From Holothuria scabra (taxonomy: Eukaryota > Echinodermata > Holothuroidea > Aspidochirotida > Holothuriidae): a DNA stretch of 64,000 nucleotides. The notes beneath the pieces were generated by a model that was not told where the DNA came from, made no database searches, and worked only from the letters and a program-made list of their open reading frames with translations. The stretch lies in the NCBI GenBank assembly GCA_037179385.1, contig CM074195.1, positions 6,242,438-6,306,437 of the forward strand, given 5' to 3'. Position numbers and translations under genes: made by a program. Every line of letters starts with the position of its first letter. Positions within the stretch are counted from its first letter, which is position 1. Shown here piece after piece: positions 44,181-56,593 of this stretch.

Positions 44181-44293
44181 GAGGGAAGATTGGTGAATTT
44201 AAGAGTGGAGAATTCTTTGGTGAACATATTTTCATTGTAGTACAACAGGCGAATATGGGACAGGGACTAACATGTCTTTCTCTGGCCTACATG
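44181..44293 (+). CDS. candidate internal exon, unknown protein
   Basis: An acceptor-like GTATATTCAG is followed by 113 bases open in one frame (GGKIGEFKSGEFFGEHIF, then VVQQANMGQGLT, ending SLAYM) and a strong donor, GTAAGATTT. The composition is protein-like and both splice sites are reasonable, but no family is recognised and no partner exon was found. Confidence 0.3.
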
Positions 44294-45574
44294 GTAAGAT
44301 TTAATTTTATAGCTTCAAGGGATAAGAATTGAAAAAAAGGAACATGCAAAGTAAGGAACATGTAACAGGGTTTAAAAATCTCTGGTAAACACTTCGGCTA
44401 CAATTCTGATTAACATTACAGTATATAAACAGCAAGTTACAGAGCATCTATGTGATTTCAATGATAAATTTACTTTTAATTTACCACAGAATAAGACCCA
44501 GGAATGTCTTCATTTCATTAACCTAACCTATCACAGCATTATCAAGGCCTGTTTATGCAGTTGGAAAAGTCAGTTCAAGCAAATATGGATAAAATGGTTT
44601 TTTGCAAACACTGATGATTTTTTTTTTTTTTTTTTTGCAGCTTTACCGCAAATACTTGAGTAAGCACTGTTGTTGTATCTGTTTGACATATGATGCAGAT
44701 TGCAGGAGACAAATGACATTGCAGATGTAAACCCCCATAACTCAACAGTTGTTGTTCAGACTGTGTCAGCTTTGGTTCTGTGTCTGTGGTTTCTGAAAAA
44801 TGAAGGAAACAATAAAACTGAAGTAAATGATTAAACCTCATTGTATCTCTTTGTTCACTTTCTGTACACATCAAGTTGTGAATAATTTGAAATTTAAATT
44901 TCTGTGTTAATTTCACTGCTAGAACCTACAACTTTCCTTGGGGGGGGGGGGGGGTCTAAAGAGAGAGATGCCCCTCCCCCTTTGATCTTCAATAAAAACT
45001 ATCCAAGCGGCAGAGAGTGCATTTAATGATTAATAAAAAGATCTCATTGACCACTGAGATATCAAGGTCCTTGCCATCTCATCATACTTGGACGCTATTA
45101 CATCATTCAGTGAAACTTTGCAACTAATAATCATGAACACAATTTTAATGCAGTGATGGTTTCTGTATTGGCAATTTACTCAATAAAAGAAATTGCAATA
45201 AATAATAATCACTGACAGATCAAAATTTAAATAAAATTTAAATAAAATTTTGCAGTGTTTTTGACTTAGCAATTTGAACGGCAGAGAATCCAAGTAAATT
45301 GAGCATATTGAAGCTGACCTTGACCCACATTGAGAGTGTATTAAGCATCTGAGAATACGATCACTGAAGCCTGTTTTATGACCTCAAGAAACGTACTTCG
45401 CATTTCAGCCTAAAAATTGTTTTGATATGACTGTTGTGATAATTTTCAGCCAAGTCTCTAGCATCTACACCCTGCAAATTGAAACCAACTAGCCCAAGGT
45501 AAAGCTGAGTCATACTATCAACAACATCAAGTGAAAAGACATCCTCTCAGCTACAGGATACACAGCCACCACTT
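44294..45574. other. no gene supported; homopolymers
   Basis: A T run of about 20 at 44619 and a G run of about 14 at 44941. A 113-codon minus-strand frame (44575-44916) could include 3' UTR or exon of the gene at 45575 but has no recognisable domain. Confidence 0.35.
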
Positions 45575-45735
45575 CTAGAAGTATAACAGTTCACTGAAAT
45601 GGTCAATGAAGGAGAGCCTTGGTAATTTGTCCTTTTGAGCCATACTTAAAATAAAACTTGCCAGACAAGTCCTTGCTGGATTTTCATCTGAGGTTGCCAT
45701 CCAATCATGCTTTTCCAGCTCTTCTTTCTCAAAGA
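45575..45735 (-). CDS. candidate terminal exon, unknown protein
   Basis: A good acceptor (CTTTCTACTTCATATTCCAG) precedes a frame FEKEELEKHDWMATSDEN, then RTCLASFILSMAQKDK and SFIDHFSELLYF, ending in TAG at 45575-45577. Amphipathic, charge-rich composition is typical of a folded helical domain, and the frame breaks at the acceptor as expected of an exon. I cannot assign the family; a death-fold-like helix bundle is a guess. Upstream exons would lie at higher coordinates, where a solo LTR sits at 46.0 kb. Confidence 0.35.
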
Positions 45736-46013
45736 CTGGAATATGAAGTAGAAAGCAAAACATAAATATGGCTAAGCTATCTGATATTATAAAGTCATAT
45801 TGTGGCAATAATCCCCTAAACGGGATCATCTTAAATCCGTGACGACTCAGTGACGTGACATATGTGACCAAGGTTAGAATCCGTAACAAGGACCACAATC
45901 AGTGACGGTACGATGGTAACTTTGATAACACATAAGGCTTACAACCGTTGACTACAAGCCTACTGAGATGGCCTTGCAGCAATCCTTTCACCCTTTAAAG
46001 CTCAAAATGTAAC

Positions 46014-46396
46014 TGTTGTGTCATGTTCTGCCCTTGGCAACATAATGGAATAGTCCTTCATGTTTATTAATTCATGCAAATGATTCACCTATGTTTAGCT
46101 TTGAGATTGAGAACTTCCTGGAACAGGAAGTCAAGGGAGGGAGGTGATTGGCCGATGTGGTCACATGTTTGTGTTTCGACGTATTATTGGTCTATGGTTG
46201 TTGAGGAGACTACCTCGTGTAGATTGTAGAATCAGTCAGGCCCTAGACTTTGTAGCCATCGGACTCCGTGTGTATTAGATCCTGCACGTTAAATACTGGA
46301 GAGAGAAGAATGTAATAAATCATTTGGAAATTGGAATGGTTTGACTCTGTCTTTTCTTGAGTACGTTCACGCTACCGGAACAAGAAAGACACGACA
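46014..46396 (+). mobile_element. solo LTR (383 bp) with 5-bp target duplication
   Basis: Starts TGTTGTGTC and ends ACACGACA (TG...CA), flanked by GTAAC on both sides (46009-46013 and 46397-46401), a perfect 5-bp duplication. AATAAA at about 46315 is a likely LTR polyadenylation signal. No internal retrotransposon sequence remains, so it arose by recombination between two LTRs. It differs in sequence from the LTRs at 50.4 and 62.1 kb, though its end (CACGACA) is similar. Confidence 0.85.
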
Positions 46397-46401
46397 GTAA
46401 C

Positions 46402-46925
46402 TGATTTCAAAACTTGCAGCATTTACATTTTTACACGCTGGCAACGGAAAATCAACTAGTGCGTTCGTTTTCCAAACACGCCGAAGTTTGCGTCAATTAC
46501 CCCGTTCTACACAGTATATACCGAGAAATGTATTGCGTGTGTAAAGAACTCCTTTTAAAATGAACGCATGCTGACACAGCGAGTCTAACAGTGTAGAGGT
46601 AAAGAGTTTGGAACCTAAGTTTATAAATAAAATATTATGGTTACATTTAGGGCAAACAGGGCTTGATTTTTATGGTTGTCCAGTTGTCTAGGACAACCAA
46701 ATCCATGCGGACAGCCAAAATTTAAAAGGGGGTTGTCCCATGGACAACCATTTTTTCTCGGTAAATATTAAAAATCAAAGTACTTTTTCACGTTGCAAGA
46801 CTGAACTGCTGAATTTATCATCTCAAGCAGGACGCAAGGACGTGACATGACAGGGGTCATGACGGTAAATTCAATGCATCCGGCAGTGACGTCGTCCAAG
46901 GTTTTAGAATACCCCCACCCCCCAC
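46402..46925. other. no gene; local inverted words
   Basis: Around 46670-46755 GGTTGTCC/GGACAACC words alternate in both orientations, giving local foldback potential. No coding feature. Confidence 0.4.
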
Positions 46926-47788
46926 CAGTGACGTACGAAGGGGAGACCATTGGGTCATGCCCCCCCCCCCCTCACGGATGCCATTTTTCTTTGTTCTTAA
47001 AAATACGTTGTCAAACTTTAGAAAAACAGATTTTACTTCAAAACACAGCAAATGTGACACCAAATTGCACCAGATTGCATGTTAGGACACTCAATGTTTC
47101 AAAAGTTTCCAAAGGGGAAGGATTGCCTCTGCAAGGCCCCTCAGAGATGCCATTTTTTTAAATTCCTACAAATAGGGAAATTCTGTCAAATTCCAATTTT
47201 CACTTAAAAAGGTAGACTCTGTATTACACTGGTGGAATCGATTAAAATAAAGACAACATGTTTAGACTCTCTTTAAAAGCATGAATACGCTATTTTTGGC
47301 CATCTGACGGGTCTGATTTTTCGAAATTTTTTTTTTCGCTCCGCGCCAACCAATGGTGGCGCTCCGCTCAGTCTTTTGGGCAAAATTACATTTTGGGGGT
47401 CAAATTAGCTCTTAACTCTATGATCACTTTGCAGTTTGCGAACATATTTTGAAGTGAGCATTTTATTGCAAACAACTAAAGAAGATAGCGACTGGTTAGA
47501 TTCTTCGTATAAGTCTGGAAAATGCTATTTCCGGCCATCTGAGGGGTCTGATTTGTCGAAATTTTCTCTACGCTCCGCGCCAGCCAATGGTGGCGCTCCA
47601 CTTAGATAATCTTTATGATAAAATAGAACCACCACGATTCAACTTTTAACACGGTTCCTGTCAAAGTCGAAAATCTTGCACCATTTTGCATCTAGGCTCC
47701 TTGAAAACGTCAAAAAATTTCCGGACACCCCTCCCCTTAGACCATACTGCATCCCCCTCCCTTGAGAGAAATCCAGCGTACGTCACTG
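46926..47788. mobile_element. hAT-like non-autonomous element
   Basis: Left end CAGTGACGTACG and right end CGTACGTCACTG are inverted. Inside are two versions of the module GGTCTGATTTnTCGAAATTT then CGCTCCGCGCCA and CCAATGGTGGCGCTCC (47310-47370 and 47550-47605), shared with the hAT-like units elsewhere. Flanking octamers (CCCCCCAC and CGTTAGAA) do not match, so one end may be altered or the call slightly off. Confidence 0.55.
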
Positions 47789-48060
47789 CGTTAGAACATA
47801 CAAATGAACCAGATATTGTTGACAAAAATAATATACTTTTGTTATTTCCGATTGCTCAATGTTATACTTTAAGATTAAAATGGACGTAATATTACAAAAT
47901 GACATGGTAATGTTGTTATACTTGTATATTTGCATATTTTATATGAAATACATGCACATTGACCGGGAAAAGTTTGGGGGAAATTTCATACCTTTGCCCC
48001 TTCTGGAAAAAATCCTAGCTACGCCACTGCCACTTACCCACTTGGGAAAAAAAAAATTCC
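47789..48060. repeat. possible hAT-like right end
   Basis: CTAGCTACGCCACTG at about 48018-48032 is a hAT-type terminus preceded by CCTTTGCCCC; the matching left end was not found. Confidence 0.3.
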
Positions 48061-50060
48061 ACCATTCACCCCTAGCACTATAAAGCATCAGATTACTTAA
48101 AACTAGATTCGTAGACGATCATTGCCATCGGTAACCGTCCATTCATACAACTAGAGAGCTGATGTTTAGAATATCTCTCTAAACACCAACTATGTGCAGT
48201 TATTCACGCTTTATTCTGACTGATGGCTACCGGTCCGATGAAGCTATGGATTTTCAATTCTGAGGATGAAAACTCAGTTCATGCAAATTTTCCATTATTT
48301 ACAAATCCCCCCCCCCCCCTTGTGTATAATTCACTCCCAATTCCCAAATTTTCCAAATTTCACCCCAACATCTCGAATTCGCCCCTGGGGGTGCACTTGG
48401 AGCCCGGTTGAGAAGCACTGGTCTAAAGTCAAGAGAATTAATTTCAACATTTTAAAATCTGCTCAAGATCAAATATCCTATGAAGATGGCAATTGCACTG
48501 TTAGAATTCTTTTCTCCTGTTGTAAAATATTTTCTTTTTTTTGGTTTTTGTTACTTGAGGTACACTTGAAGTGCTTAAAGTCTTGTTCTTTGACGCCATT
48601 AGGCCTATACCTTGTTGCTAGGTGTCTTGTTGTGTTAACCTTAATGTGACCTGAATGCGATATGTGCCTGGATAATCACTACGTCATAAGTATGCAAACG
48701 TAATACGTTCCGCGTTTCTTAGGGCAAAAAACGTTATTGAATTTTAATCCCTTTTCCAATAATGTGCAATATTTTCGGTTGGGAATCATCCGTTTATTGA
48801 TGGAAGTAGGCCTATTTTAAGAAACATTTTCAGTGAAATTTTTCGTTTTCCCGAGATTTTCGCTTCGGAATAATTGAGGAATTTTGGACTGAGGCTCTGT
48901 CCCATGGTCTATCCTTTTACGTGCATTCCACAGTACACGCTATTTTCGCAAATGGGAAATCCCAACCAACTTTGCAAGGTTTTTAAGCAAGACGCTTGCT
49001 AATAATGTCAATGTGTTCTTATGTGTGTGTTATGCAACGGACGGTACAGTTCATTGTTGTCTTCGCGTTGTGTGTCTTTTTTCCTTTGTATAAAGTGTTA
49101 GTATCCACATTCCTGTCGTTGTGCATTGTACATGTTGTGATCAATCTTGCCCGACGGCGAACGAATAGCTCTGAACGGCTGTATTCGAATTGTTTTTAAA
49201 GTCATTTGTCTGAGTAGGAAACAACAATTTGTCGGTTTTTTATGGACTGACATTAGTACTAAGACTAGCAGTCTACACGTGTAAGCTATCATAGCGTAGC
49301 GACCATTTTGAATAAATTTGCATGTAGTAAAGACTTCGCTTCAAACCATCCGACACTTACTTTTCTACTGGGCTTTGTATTAGGACAGCGGGCACGCTGA
49401 ACTTACATATACAAACTGAGGAACATCGAAGGCTGTCATTTCTAGACACTTGTGTTACTGAAAACTTGGTGAATCTTTATTCAAGCTAATACATTGATTT
49501 CGCGCAAAACTCGGGAGTGATTTCATGAGTGCTATTTTCTATAAGGATCACCTTCAGTAAGTGAGTAGTTTGGAGTATATTTGCTTTAATTAAGCATGTC
49601 AAAATGTTACATCGACATAACGAATTAGGTCTTTGGTAGATAGTTTGCATAGGCCAGAATAAGCATTACGTTGGCCTTTATTGAGTTCCATTTGTAATTT
49701 GAACTAGACCCAACGCTAACTTTGGATCGGACTGGAATCAGAACACTTTTTATGATCACGATTGTGCTCCGAGAAATGTGCTGGATTCCAGCAAGATCCA
49801 ACTGGATTCGTCCGAATGTGAAGAAAAAAATCAATTAAAATTTTGCCGAAGAAAATGGAAACCATAAAAATTGAATCTGCTTTGACCGGATGAATTTGCA
49901 GGGTTGACTTAAAATTCTCGAATTTCATCCAGGAGTGGTGCCAAGATCTGCCCCAAAACTGGACCAGCATTAATTTCGAAGCCCCGACAAAGGCGATGAG
50001 TTGCCAGTGGGGCAAATTAAGCAGAAATCAGACGCGCGCGGAACGCCACAAATGTTTTAA
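48061..50060. other. no recognisable gene
   Basis: About 2 kb with a C run near 48308 and several short open frames on both strands, none with recognisable coding pattern. Confidence 0.4.
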
Positions 50061-50074
50061 ATTTCTTTATGAAA

Positions 50075-50400
50075 TATCCCCTTACTCAAGGTCCATATGT
50101 GGGCCATTTTTGGAAATTTATATCTGGCCCATATCTGGTTCACGTATGGAATATGTATCGGGCTTTAAAAAAAAATTGAGCAGATATAACGTGCTGTAAC
50201 TTAAAGGAATATATGGCTCATATAAAATTTGTTATGGCTTAAATTTTACATGTGACAGATGTGATCCAAATATGGCAAATCCAAACGTGGGCCATACATG
50301 AAATTCATATATGGCCCTTATCTGGTCCAGATATGGAATTTGTGTCTGGCTTTAACAAAAATTAAGCAGATGTAACTTGATACAACTTAAAGGAATATAG
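50075..50400. repeat. ATATGGCC tandem repeat, left part of retrotransposon target
   Basis: A unit of about 190 bp with GGCCCATATCTGGTTC / GGCCCTTATCTGGTCC, CATATGGAAT, AAGCAGATnTAAC and AAAGGAATATA occurs almost twice before the LTR. It resumes after the right LTR at 62595 (ATATGGCACATATTAAAT), so the retrotransposon landed inside this array. Confidence 0.75.
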
Positions 50401-50846
50401 TGTTGGGTGCGGTTAGCTCAGCCTGGTTCGGCTTCGATTTTGAACTCCACCTAGAGTTGAGAAAACGATCAAGAAAGATAGTTCTTTGATTCGTCGTTTA
50501 TTTGGAATATATATAAGATTGATACAAAAATGAGAAAGAGTCTACATGCTTGTATAAATCAGTTTTCCAGTCTATGAGTAACAGTTACGAACGAGATAGG
50601 CCTATTCAGGGTTCGAGTCGTGAAGTCCGAGTATCGTGTGTAGAGTACCGCAGGACACACGTCTTGAACTATAACTCAGGAAGTAGCATTACTATGGGTT
50701 ATGTGTTCTGATTGGATGAAAGTGAGATGCCAACAGGATTGACAATTGCGGAAGGGTGGGGAACTAGCCAGTCTAACTTTTATGCGAATGAGGGTATTGC
50801 ACCATAACTTTCGAAGACAAATGTGCCATTATAAATTTACACGACA
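50401..50846 (-). repeat. 3' LTR of the gypsy-like element (446 bp)
   Basis: In plus orientation begins TGTTGGGTGCGG and ends TTTACACGACA, aligned with 62128-62594 throughout. It lacks about 20 bp present in the other LTR near 62495-62520 and carries many substitutions, so the insertion is not recent. Confidence 0.92.
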
Positions 50847-51739
50847 TCCCTCCAAATTTTCTAAAAATTTGAAACGCAGTTTGCAAATTTTTACTTTAAG
50901 GAAAAGCGAGAAAAACTGCAATAATTTCCCCAAAGGTACACGCATTTCATTGGCATCTCAGAACACAAATGATATTAGCATACAACTTGCAATAGTCACC
51001 AATATTCATGAACTTAGAAAGAAAAGGATTTTACCATGTAACATATCTTCATTATATTTTGCGAAAGCTCCATATCATGAATAAGTACCATGGGATGGGG
51101 CTTTATGAGTAAACCAAATCGTGGGAAAATGGAAGGGAGGTATGACCGAGTTTGAAAACAGTGTCATTGGATAAAAAAAAATCACATGAAAATCACAAAA
51201 AAATTCAAGTTACTTTCAAACTCTCAGGAAATGGAAGAAAAGAACGAAAAATTGTAAACTTGTTTTTCTACAAGAATGCACTCACAGATGAGCCCAAGGA
51301 AATGGTGGTAATGACATCTCAAGTTACCTTCCTTATCTGTGAATACCTCTTTTCTCACTTGCAAGTACAACAAGCGTTAAAGCATTTATCTTTAATTCAG
51401 GATAAACACAACTTGAAGTAAATAATTTTCCAAAAATGTGTACACAATGCATGTATACATGTAATCAAGCTACAAAGCTCAACAACATACTGGTTATCAT
51501 ATGAAGTAAATGTAACACCTGTTTTTCAAAAATGTGAACACCTCAACACATCTGTCAACTTTCATTTATTCCCGATTATGTTGACGAATAAATTTCTTGC
51601 ACAGGTTAGAAATCTAAAAGGACTGGCATCACACAAAAACATATTTAAATGAAATACAGGCAAATATGGTTCTCTAACCAACATGTCACTTGTGTTGCAT
51701 AACAATTGAATAACATCAAAATGCAAACATTGCATGTGA
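50847..51739 (-). other. 3' untranslated region of the gypsy-like element
   Basis: Between the last minus-strand frame and the 3' LTR. Two plus-strand frames (50746-51084, 51152-51421) are antisense to the element and start or lie in LTR/UTR; they have lysine-rich translations typical of A-rich antisense and are not called. Confidence 0.45.
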
Positions 51740-52435
51740 TTATGCAAATAATTTCTTGTGCAGTTTTCCTGGTGAACCTGTGATATTCACGTTATTTTCC
51801 AACAAAACAATCATAACTTTGTCTGCATGCGCATACTTTGCAACAGACCACCAAAAGGAAAACGGTATAGCATTACTTTCTGGCTGTAATTCTAACAAAA
51901 CTTGTAAATGACCTGCCTTAAATCGTGCTTTCTTTGTTGTGTGTACCTTTGTGGGAGATTTATCAGTCAAGGCAAGGCGCTGCACTATTGTCGTAGTTTG
52001 TTGACGACTTGGATAAGCGAGATTAACATTCCCTCTTAAGTTCATAACATACTGAGAAATATCTATTGGATCTGTATTGACAACACATAAAACATCAGAC
52101 GAAGTCAGGGATGGCCAAATTGTTCCTCTTTCATCACAAAAGAAATAAAAATTCTCTTCAGAAATAAAATGAATTTTGTCTTGAGTGTTTTTCTCAAGAA
52201 TCTCTTTTAACTTAGAAACATCAGTAAGATTCTTCTTAACTGACGAAACTTTAACATAACATGGTTTCAAACGATTGTAATTAAAAACATCACTTAAAAT
52301 TTCACCTTGAAGTGTGGCTAGGAAATAATGTATACGATCCAACACTTGATGTATAACCAAGGGTCCACACCATTCTGCTGCGATTTTGGGTGAGTTAGCT
52401 GTAAGGCTAGAACTCGATGGATGGTATACGTACAC
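51740..52435 (-). pseudogene. integrase C-terminal region and tail of pol
   Basis: 231 codons open. It starts VYHPSSSSL then KIAAEWCGPLVIHQVLD, and FNYNRLKPCYVK at about residues 53-64, the usual post-core integrase pattern (W-x-GP-x-x-V ... N-x-x-x-L-K-x-Y/C) of Ty3/gypsy elements. The following 165 residues are unassigned and extend past the typical integrase end. It continues, after a frame change and a short gap, from the core at 52.5-53.0 kb. Confidence 0.65.
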
Positions 52436-52538
52436 TTTTATTGTCCTACTTGATATATAGGATTTCTAGAACGCTTACTAGCAACTTTGGCTGCCTGGTA
52501 TTTTGATGACGTCTTTGCAATTCCGATTAAACTTTAGA

Positions 52539-53599
52539 TTAAGGATTCAAACGATCCTTTAATACTTGAGCATACTCTTCATAAGAACGAGACAGTCCTT
52601 CCATTGGATTAAATGAAAGGTTAGTAAGATTTGGCGGTTTCCTGCCAAAGGCCAGTTCAAGTGGACTATAATCACCCAAATATGGAGAAGCGAATAAGTT
52701 ACAGGCGTACGCTGGGGTAGGCACGAATCTGACCCAGTCTGAACCAAGTTGGTTCAAATTAACCTTTAATTAGAAATTGGATAATGTTTGAATGTGTCTC
52801 TCAACGTGTAAAGAACCATGATTTAAGACACTGATTATTTTTTGATCAATACCAAGGGCTTTAATTAACAGTTTAACTAGCTTGCCTGTTAATGAGGCAG
52901 CGGTATCAGTAATAAGCTGAGTAGGAGGACCAAAAACAGTGATCACTTTTTAAAGAGTCGCCTCGCAAATTGTCTCAGAACCTAGTTTTATTAATGGTAC
53001 GCATATGACAAATCTCGTAATCACATCGCATGCTACCAGAGGATGCTTATTTCCTGATACGGAGATTGGCATGGTCTTAAAATCGAGACTGGTTTTGTCA
53101 AACGGTCTATACGAGTCTGGAATTCTAGTGTGAATGGACGTAACTTATCTGGTTTGCCCTTTAATTCCTGGCAACGTAAGCATGAATGCACATAATTGCT
53201 GACACATTGGAACATATTCCTCATATAGAAATACTGTCGGAGAGTATGATAAGTACGCATTACACCCTAGTAGCAACTTAAAATATTATCATGATACCTT
53301 GAAATTACTTCATCCACCATATTGTCTGGAATGACTAACGTATATAGATTCATTTTAGTGCCATGTTTCGCATGAAGAAACAAACGAAAAAATACCCCAT
53401 TACAGAGAATATAATTTTCCGCCTTAGGTAAAACAGAGCGTGCTTCCTTAGGTTTAGACGGAAGAATATCGTGAGCCAAATAGTCATAAATATTTTTAAA
53501 ATATGGACAAGAGTCCTGTTGAATTCTTAATTCTGAAATGTCAAAGGGTAGATTGTAATCTCTGATTATTTTACGCTGAATATTTATTACCCTCTGCAA
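52539..53599 (-). pseudogene. integrase: H2C2 zinc finger and DDE core, degraded
   Basis: Minus-strand reading, with an in-frame TAG at about 53267, gives the zinc-binding H-H-C-C finger: RYHDNILSC, then MRTYHTLRQYFYMRNM and CLRCQELKG (C-x2-C). The core follows with VACDVITRFV (first Asp), VFGPPTQLITDTAAS (second Asp) and SLHVERHIQTL (Glu region), then SPLELAFGRKPPNL. At least two more frame changes are needed (near 52950 and 53030). Catalytic residues are still visible; the gene is dead. Confidence 0.75.
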
Positions 53600-54200
53600 T
53601 TCCTTTTGCTTCGGAATATGTCCTGTGACTAGCTTGTCTACTCTAGGAACAAGCGGCTTAGGCGGTGTATGGAGGGAGGGGAGGGAGGGGGATCTCTAAA
53701 GTGCTCTTGAGGAGGTACCTGTAACCTATCTACTAAGCGAGGTTCTGGTTGCACGGGAGAATGTTCCTTGTCCCTTGACGTATCAGTAACTTATGGGGAA
53801 GGGGGTAGTTTAGAAATCGCAGATGTCCTATATGACTTCATGAAGACAGGAAGTCGTGGTGTCCTATCAGTTTTTGCATGAACTTGTCTGCGAACTTTAG
53901 AGGCTTTGATTTTGTTGGCAAAGCCCTAGAAGGCATGACAGTAGGTTGAGTAGGAGAAGGGACAGTCTTTGGTACTGTCCCCTCAGCTGATTGACCCTGA
54001 GTTTTTTGGTTTTGGGTACAGGTCTGGAACAACGACACCTAATGCTTTGGCTTTTGACCTGGTCATAACTGGATGAAGTTGTTCAGCTGAAGAATCATCA
54101 GCGAAAGAGAGTGGCAGAATCTTTTCAATTTCTGAGTCATTCTGAAGTGGGGCACGGGGATAAATAATCTGCTAGAACTATCTCTGAGTCTTTCTCATAG
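53600..54200 (-). pseudogene. RNase H to integrase linker, decayed
   Basis: A proline- and serine-rich frame (53838-54038; TVPSPTQPTVMPSRALP) with stops and shifts on either side. It corresponds to the connection between RNase H and integrase, no catalytic motif. A GGGAGG-rich stretch at 53670-53690 interrupts it. Confidence 0.45.
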
Positions 54201-54558
54201 CCCACTCTCATCGTATATTCTGATAAGTGAAAAAGCAATTTACCAACTCTATTAGTGGGAGGTTCCCGTTTAGACTTAAATATATCAGCAATTGCAGAGT
54301 GATCAACATAGCCTATGCATAAAATTTAGCTCCTTTCAATAAATATTTGAATGCAGTAACATTGATGAGAAGTCTAAACAGTTCCAATTCAGTTACCCTA
54401 TACCTTTGACATGCATTTGGCAGAACTTTAGAGTAATAAGCCAATATTCTGTCTTTGCCGTCAATTAATTGTGTAACATACGAACCTGTGGCAAAACGTG
54501 AAGGATCACTATACAATGACAAACGGCCAGTACTTTGTGGCATATGTAACACTGGTGG
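54201..54558 (-). pseudogene. RNase H domain of the gypsy-like pol
   Basis: The frame reads LSLYSDPSRFATGSYVTQL (first catalytic Asp in YSDxS), ILAYYSKVLPNACQRY, then RVTELELFRLL (TELE glutamate) and FKYLLKGAKF, the standard Ty3/gypsy RNase H order. The expected VDHSAIAD-like strand follows in the same region. The domain begins within a few codons of the nested transposon's TTAA, so that insertion separates it from the RT. Confidence 0.75.
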
Positions 54559-54562
54559 TTAA

Positions 54563-56593
54563 TCAGGGAGCAATTTGCTTTTGAAATTTTGATTAGCAGT
54601 TGTGCTACTCATTATTCAAAATTGATTAGCAGCGTTTTATATTGACGTTTCCTAGTTGTACAGAGGCTTGTAAAAAACTACAGAATCAAAGACTGAAGTG
54701 TAGGTCTGATATTTCACGTAACGAAACATCACGTGTTATGCGTTCATATGACCTGTATCACGCATGCAGTATAACTACACTCAGGCCAAAAAAAATCAAG
54801 GCAATTTCTGTAAAAAAAAAAAATGCTGTGTAGACAGCACCTCTTAACGGAACGTTTTATGGGATCTCCTCAGCATTTTCCTCAATGTTTTGCTTTGCTA
54901 CCTCCAAATAAAGCCATGAAAATGAATTGTCTATGACCCTTTGAAATAGCAATGTAATTCCCTTATTGGATTGGTTTGTACCCAATCTTAGAAAGCCTAC
55001 ATGCATCCTCTTTATCGCATTCATTGTCTGCCAAGTGCCATTTTAGAACAGGAGCAGTAGTCGAATGACATATGTAAGCAACCAATTTGAGAACAGTGGC
55101 ATCTTTTATTGACATTTATCAGATGCAACCATCCTTAATCCTCCTCATCATCACTGTCCAGATTGCAACTAGGTGGTTCTCCCTTTTCGCTGATTTCTCC
55201 CACCTAAAATTAGCCCACCACTTACTTGTAATGACATACTGACTTCCAATTAGTCTACCCACACCCATTATATTTTATGAATCCAATTAGTTCCATCTCC
55301 TACAACTGCACAACCAAGAAGAGTACTGTAAATGCCAATGTGCAGAATCAAGCTCATCTTGTGCCTTAGCACGGAGATTCACCCCAAAATGTTCCAAAAC
55401 ATTTCACCCCCTTTAAATAGCCTACTGACTGTAAAAAAGAGGTCGTCAGCTCCATTAATTTAGTAACTTTTAAAACTTATGATAATCTGAGCAAGTTTTG
55501 AGACTTCTTAAACCCCTTCACAAGTTGTCGAAAGCATGAACCTTCGAGGCTCCCCAGTGTCCCTTAAAATTTGACTTCAGGATAGTGAACTAGTACATTC
55601 TACTGTACAGGTATTTCCTTCTCAGGATAGCGACCCCAAAACGTAAAGCTAATATAGGCATACAAAATTATCTAGATGACATTTCATTCAATGGTTTCAT
55701 GGCATGTGTAAAATACTCAAACTAAGCCCTGTCTCACATTTTTAAAAACTTTACTTCAGCACTAATTTCCTTGTACGATGTGTTTTCCTTCAGAGTTGCT
55801 TGCTTCGGCTCCTGTGCTATCCTAACAAGGTTTTACATTAAGATTTCTGAGCATAGCTTAATCTCGAGGGCAAACTTGCATTGATCGGCAGTTCCCGGTT
55901 TGGAATGCAGTGTGGCTGGAGCTAAGTTTCTTTGCATGCAGTAGACCCGTACAGCACGGAATCGCGAGTTAATGCAACGTGAACAAAACCATGAAATATT
56001 TATGCAGAAATATTTAACCGTGTTTACGGCCTTAAATATTCCCCCTTTTTAGGAGTTGAAAACATAGTGATTTGAAAATGTAGAGCTTGTTTGACTGAGA
56101 ATAATGTAAAGATTGGTCGACGGCAAAAATCTTCTGTCGTTACTAGTTTAATCAAGAGCAAAACCATGTGCTTTCCACGGCTCTTGACGTCGATGCCTTG
56201 GGTTATTATTTCCTCTGTACACATACACTGTTACATCTCTTAGGCTGTGTATTTTGTAGTAGTTAAACAATGCATCTCCTGCCGAGCGAGTTCATGTGTT
56301 AGAACTCTTGATAGCGGGAAATTTCCGGTGGTTTTTATTAAGAACAAACATAGTTTGCGACTTTTTTTTGCGACATTTTTTGTTTTGCATGATCAGTTTT
56401 CATGACTTCCAATTTCTGTTTTTATTTTCCCCTAACATTATTTCGTTCTGTGAACATTCAAAATGACACAAGACCTGCTGAAATTTTGCATCGCAAGTCT
56501 GCTATTCAAGATTAAATAATGTATCCAATTATCAAATTTTCCTCGTTTTTGCATCGCAAATTGGATGCGAACCCCAACAAATTGCTCCCTGGG
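54563..56593. mobile_element. 2031-bp non-autonomous TTAA-target DNA transposon
   Basis: TTAA occurs at both edges (54559-54562 and 56594-56597). Inside, the ends are inverted: TCAGGGAGCAATTTG at the left, and at the right CAAATTGCTCCCTG, the reverse complement with a CCC start. TTAA duplication with CCC/TCA-type ends fits piggyBac- or Kolobok-like superfamilies. The right subterminal region has two GCATCGCAA words (56490 and 56550). No transposase is present; the 63-codon frame at 54642 is unremarkable. It sits in pol between RT and RNase H, so it is younger than the retrotransposon. Confidence 0.85.

Noticed and set aside
50746..51421. Plus-strand genes in the retrotransposon 3' region
   Set aside because: They start in the LTR or 3' UTR, run antisense to the element, and have A-rich-driven lysine bias.
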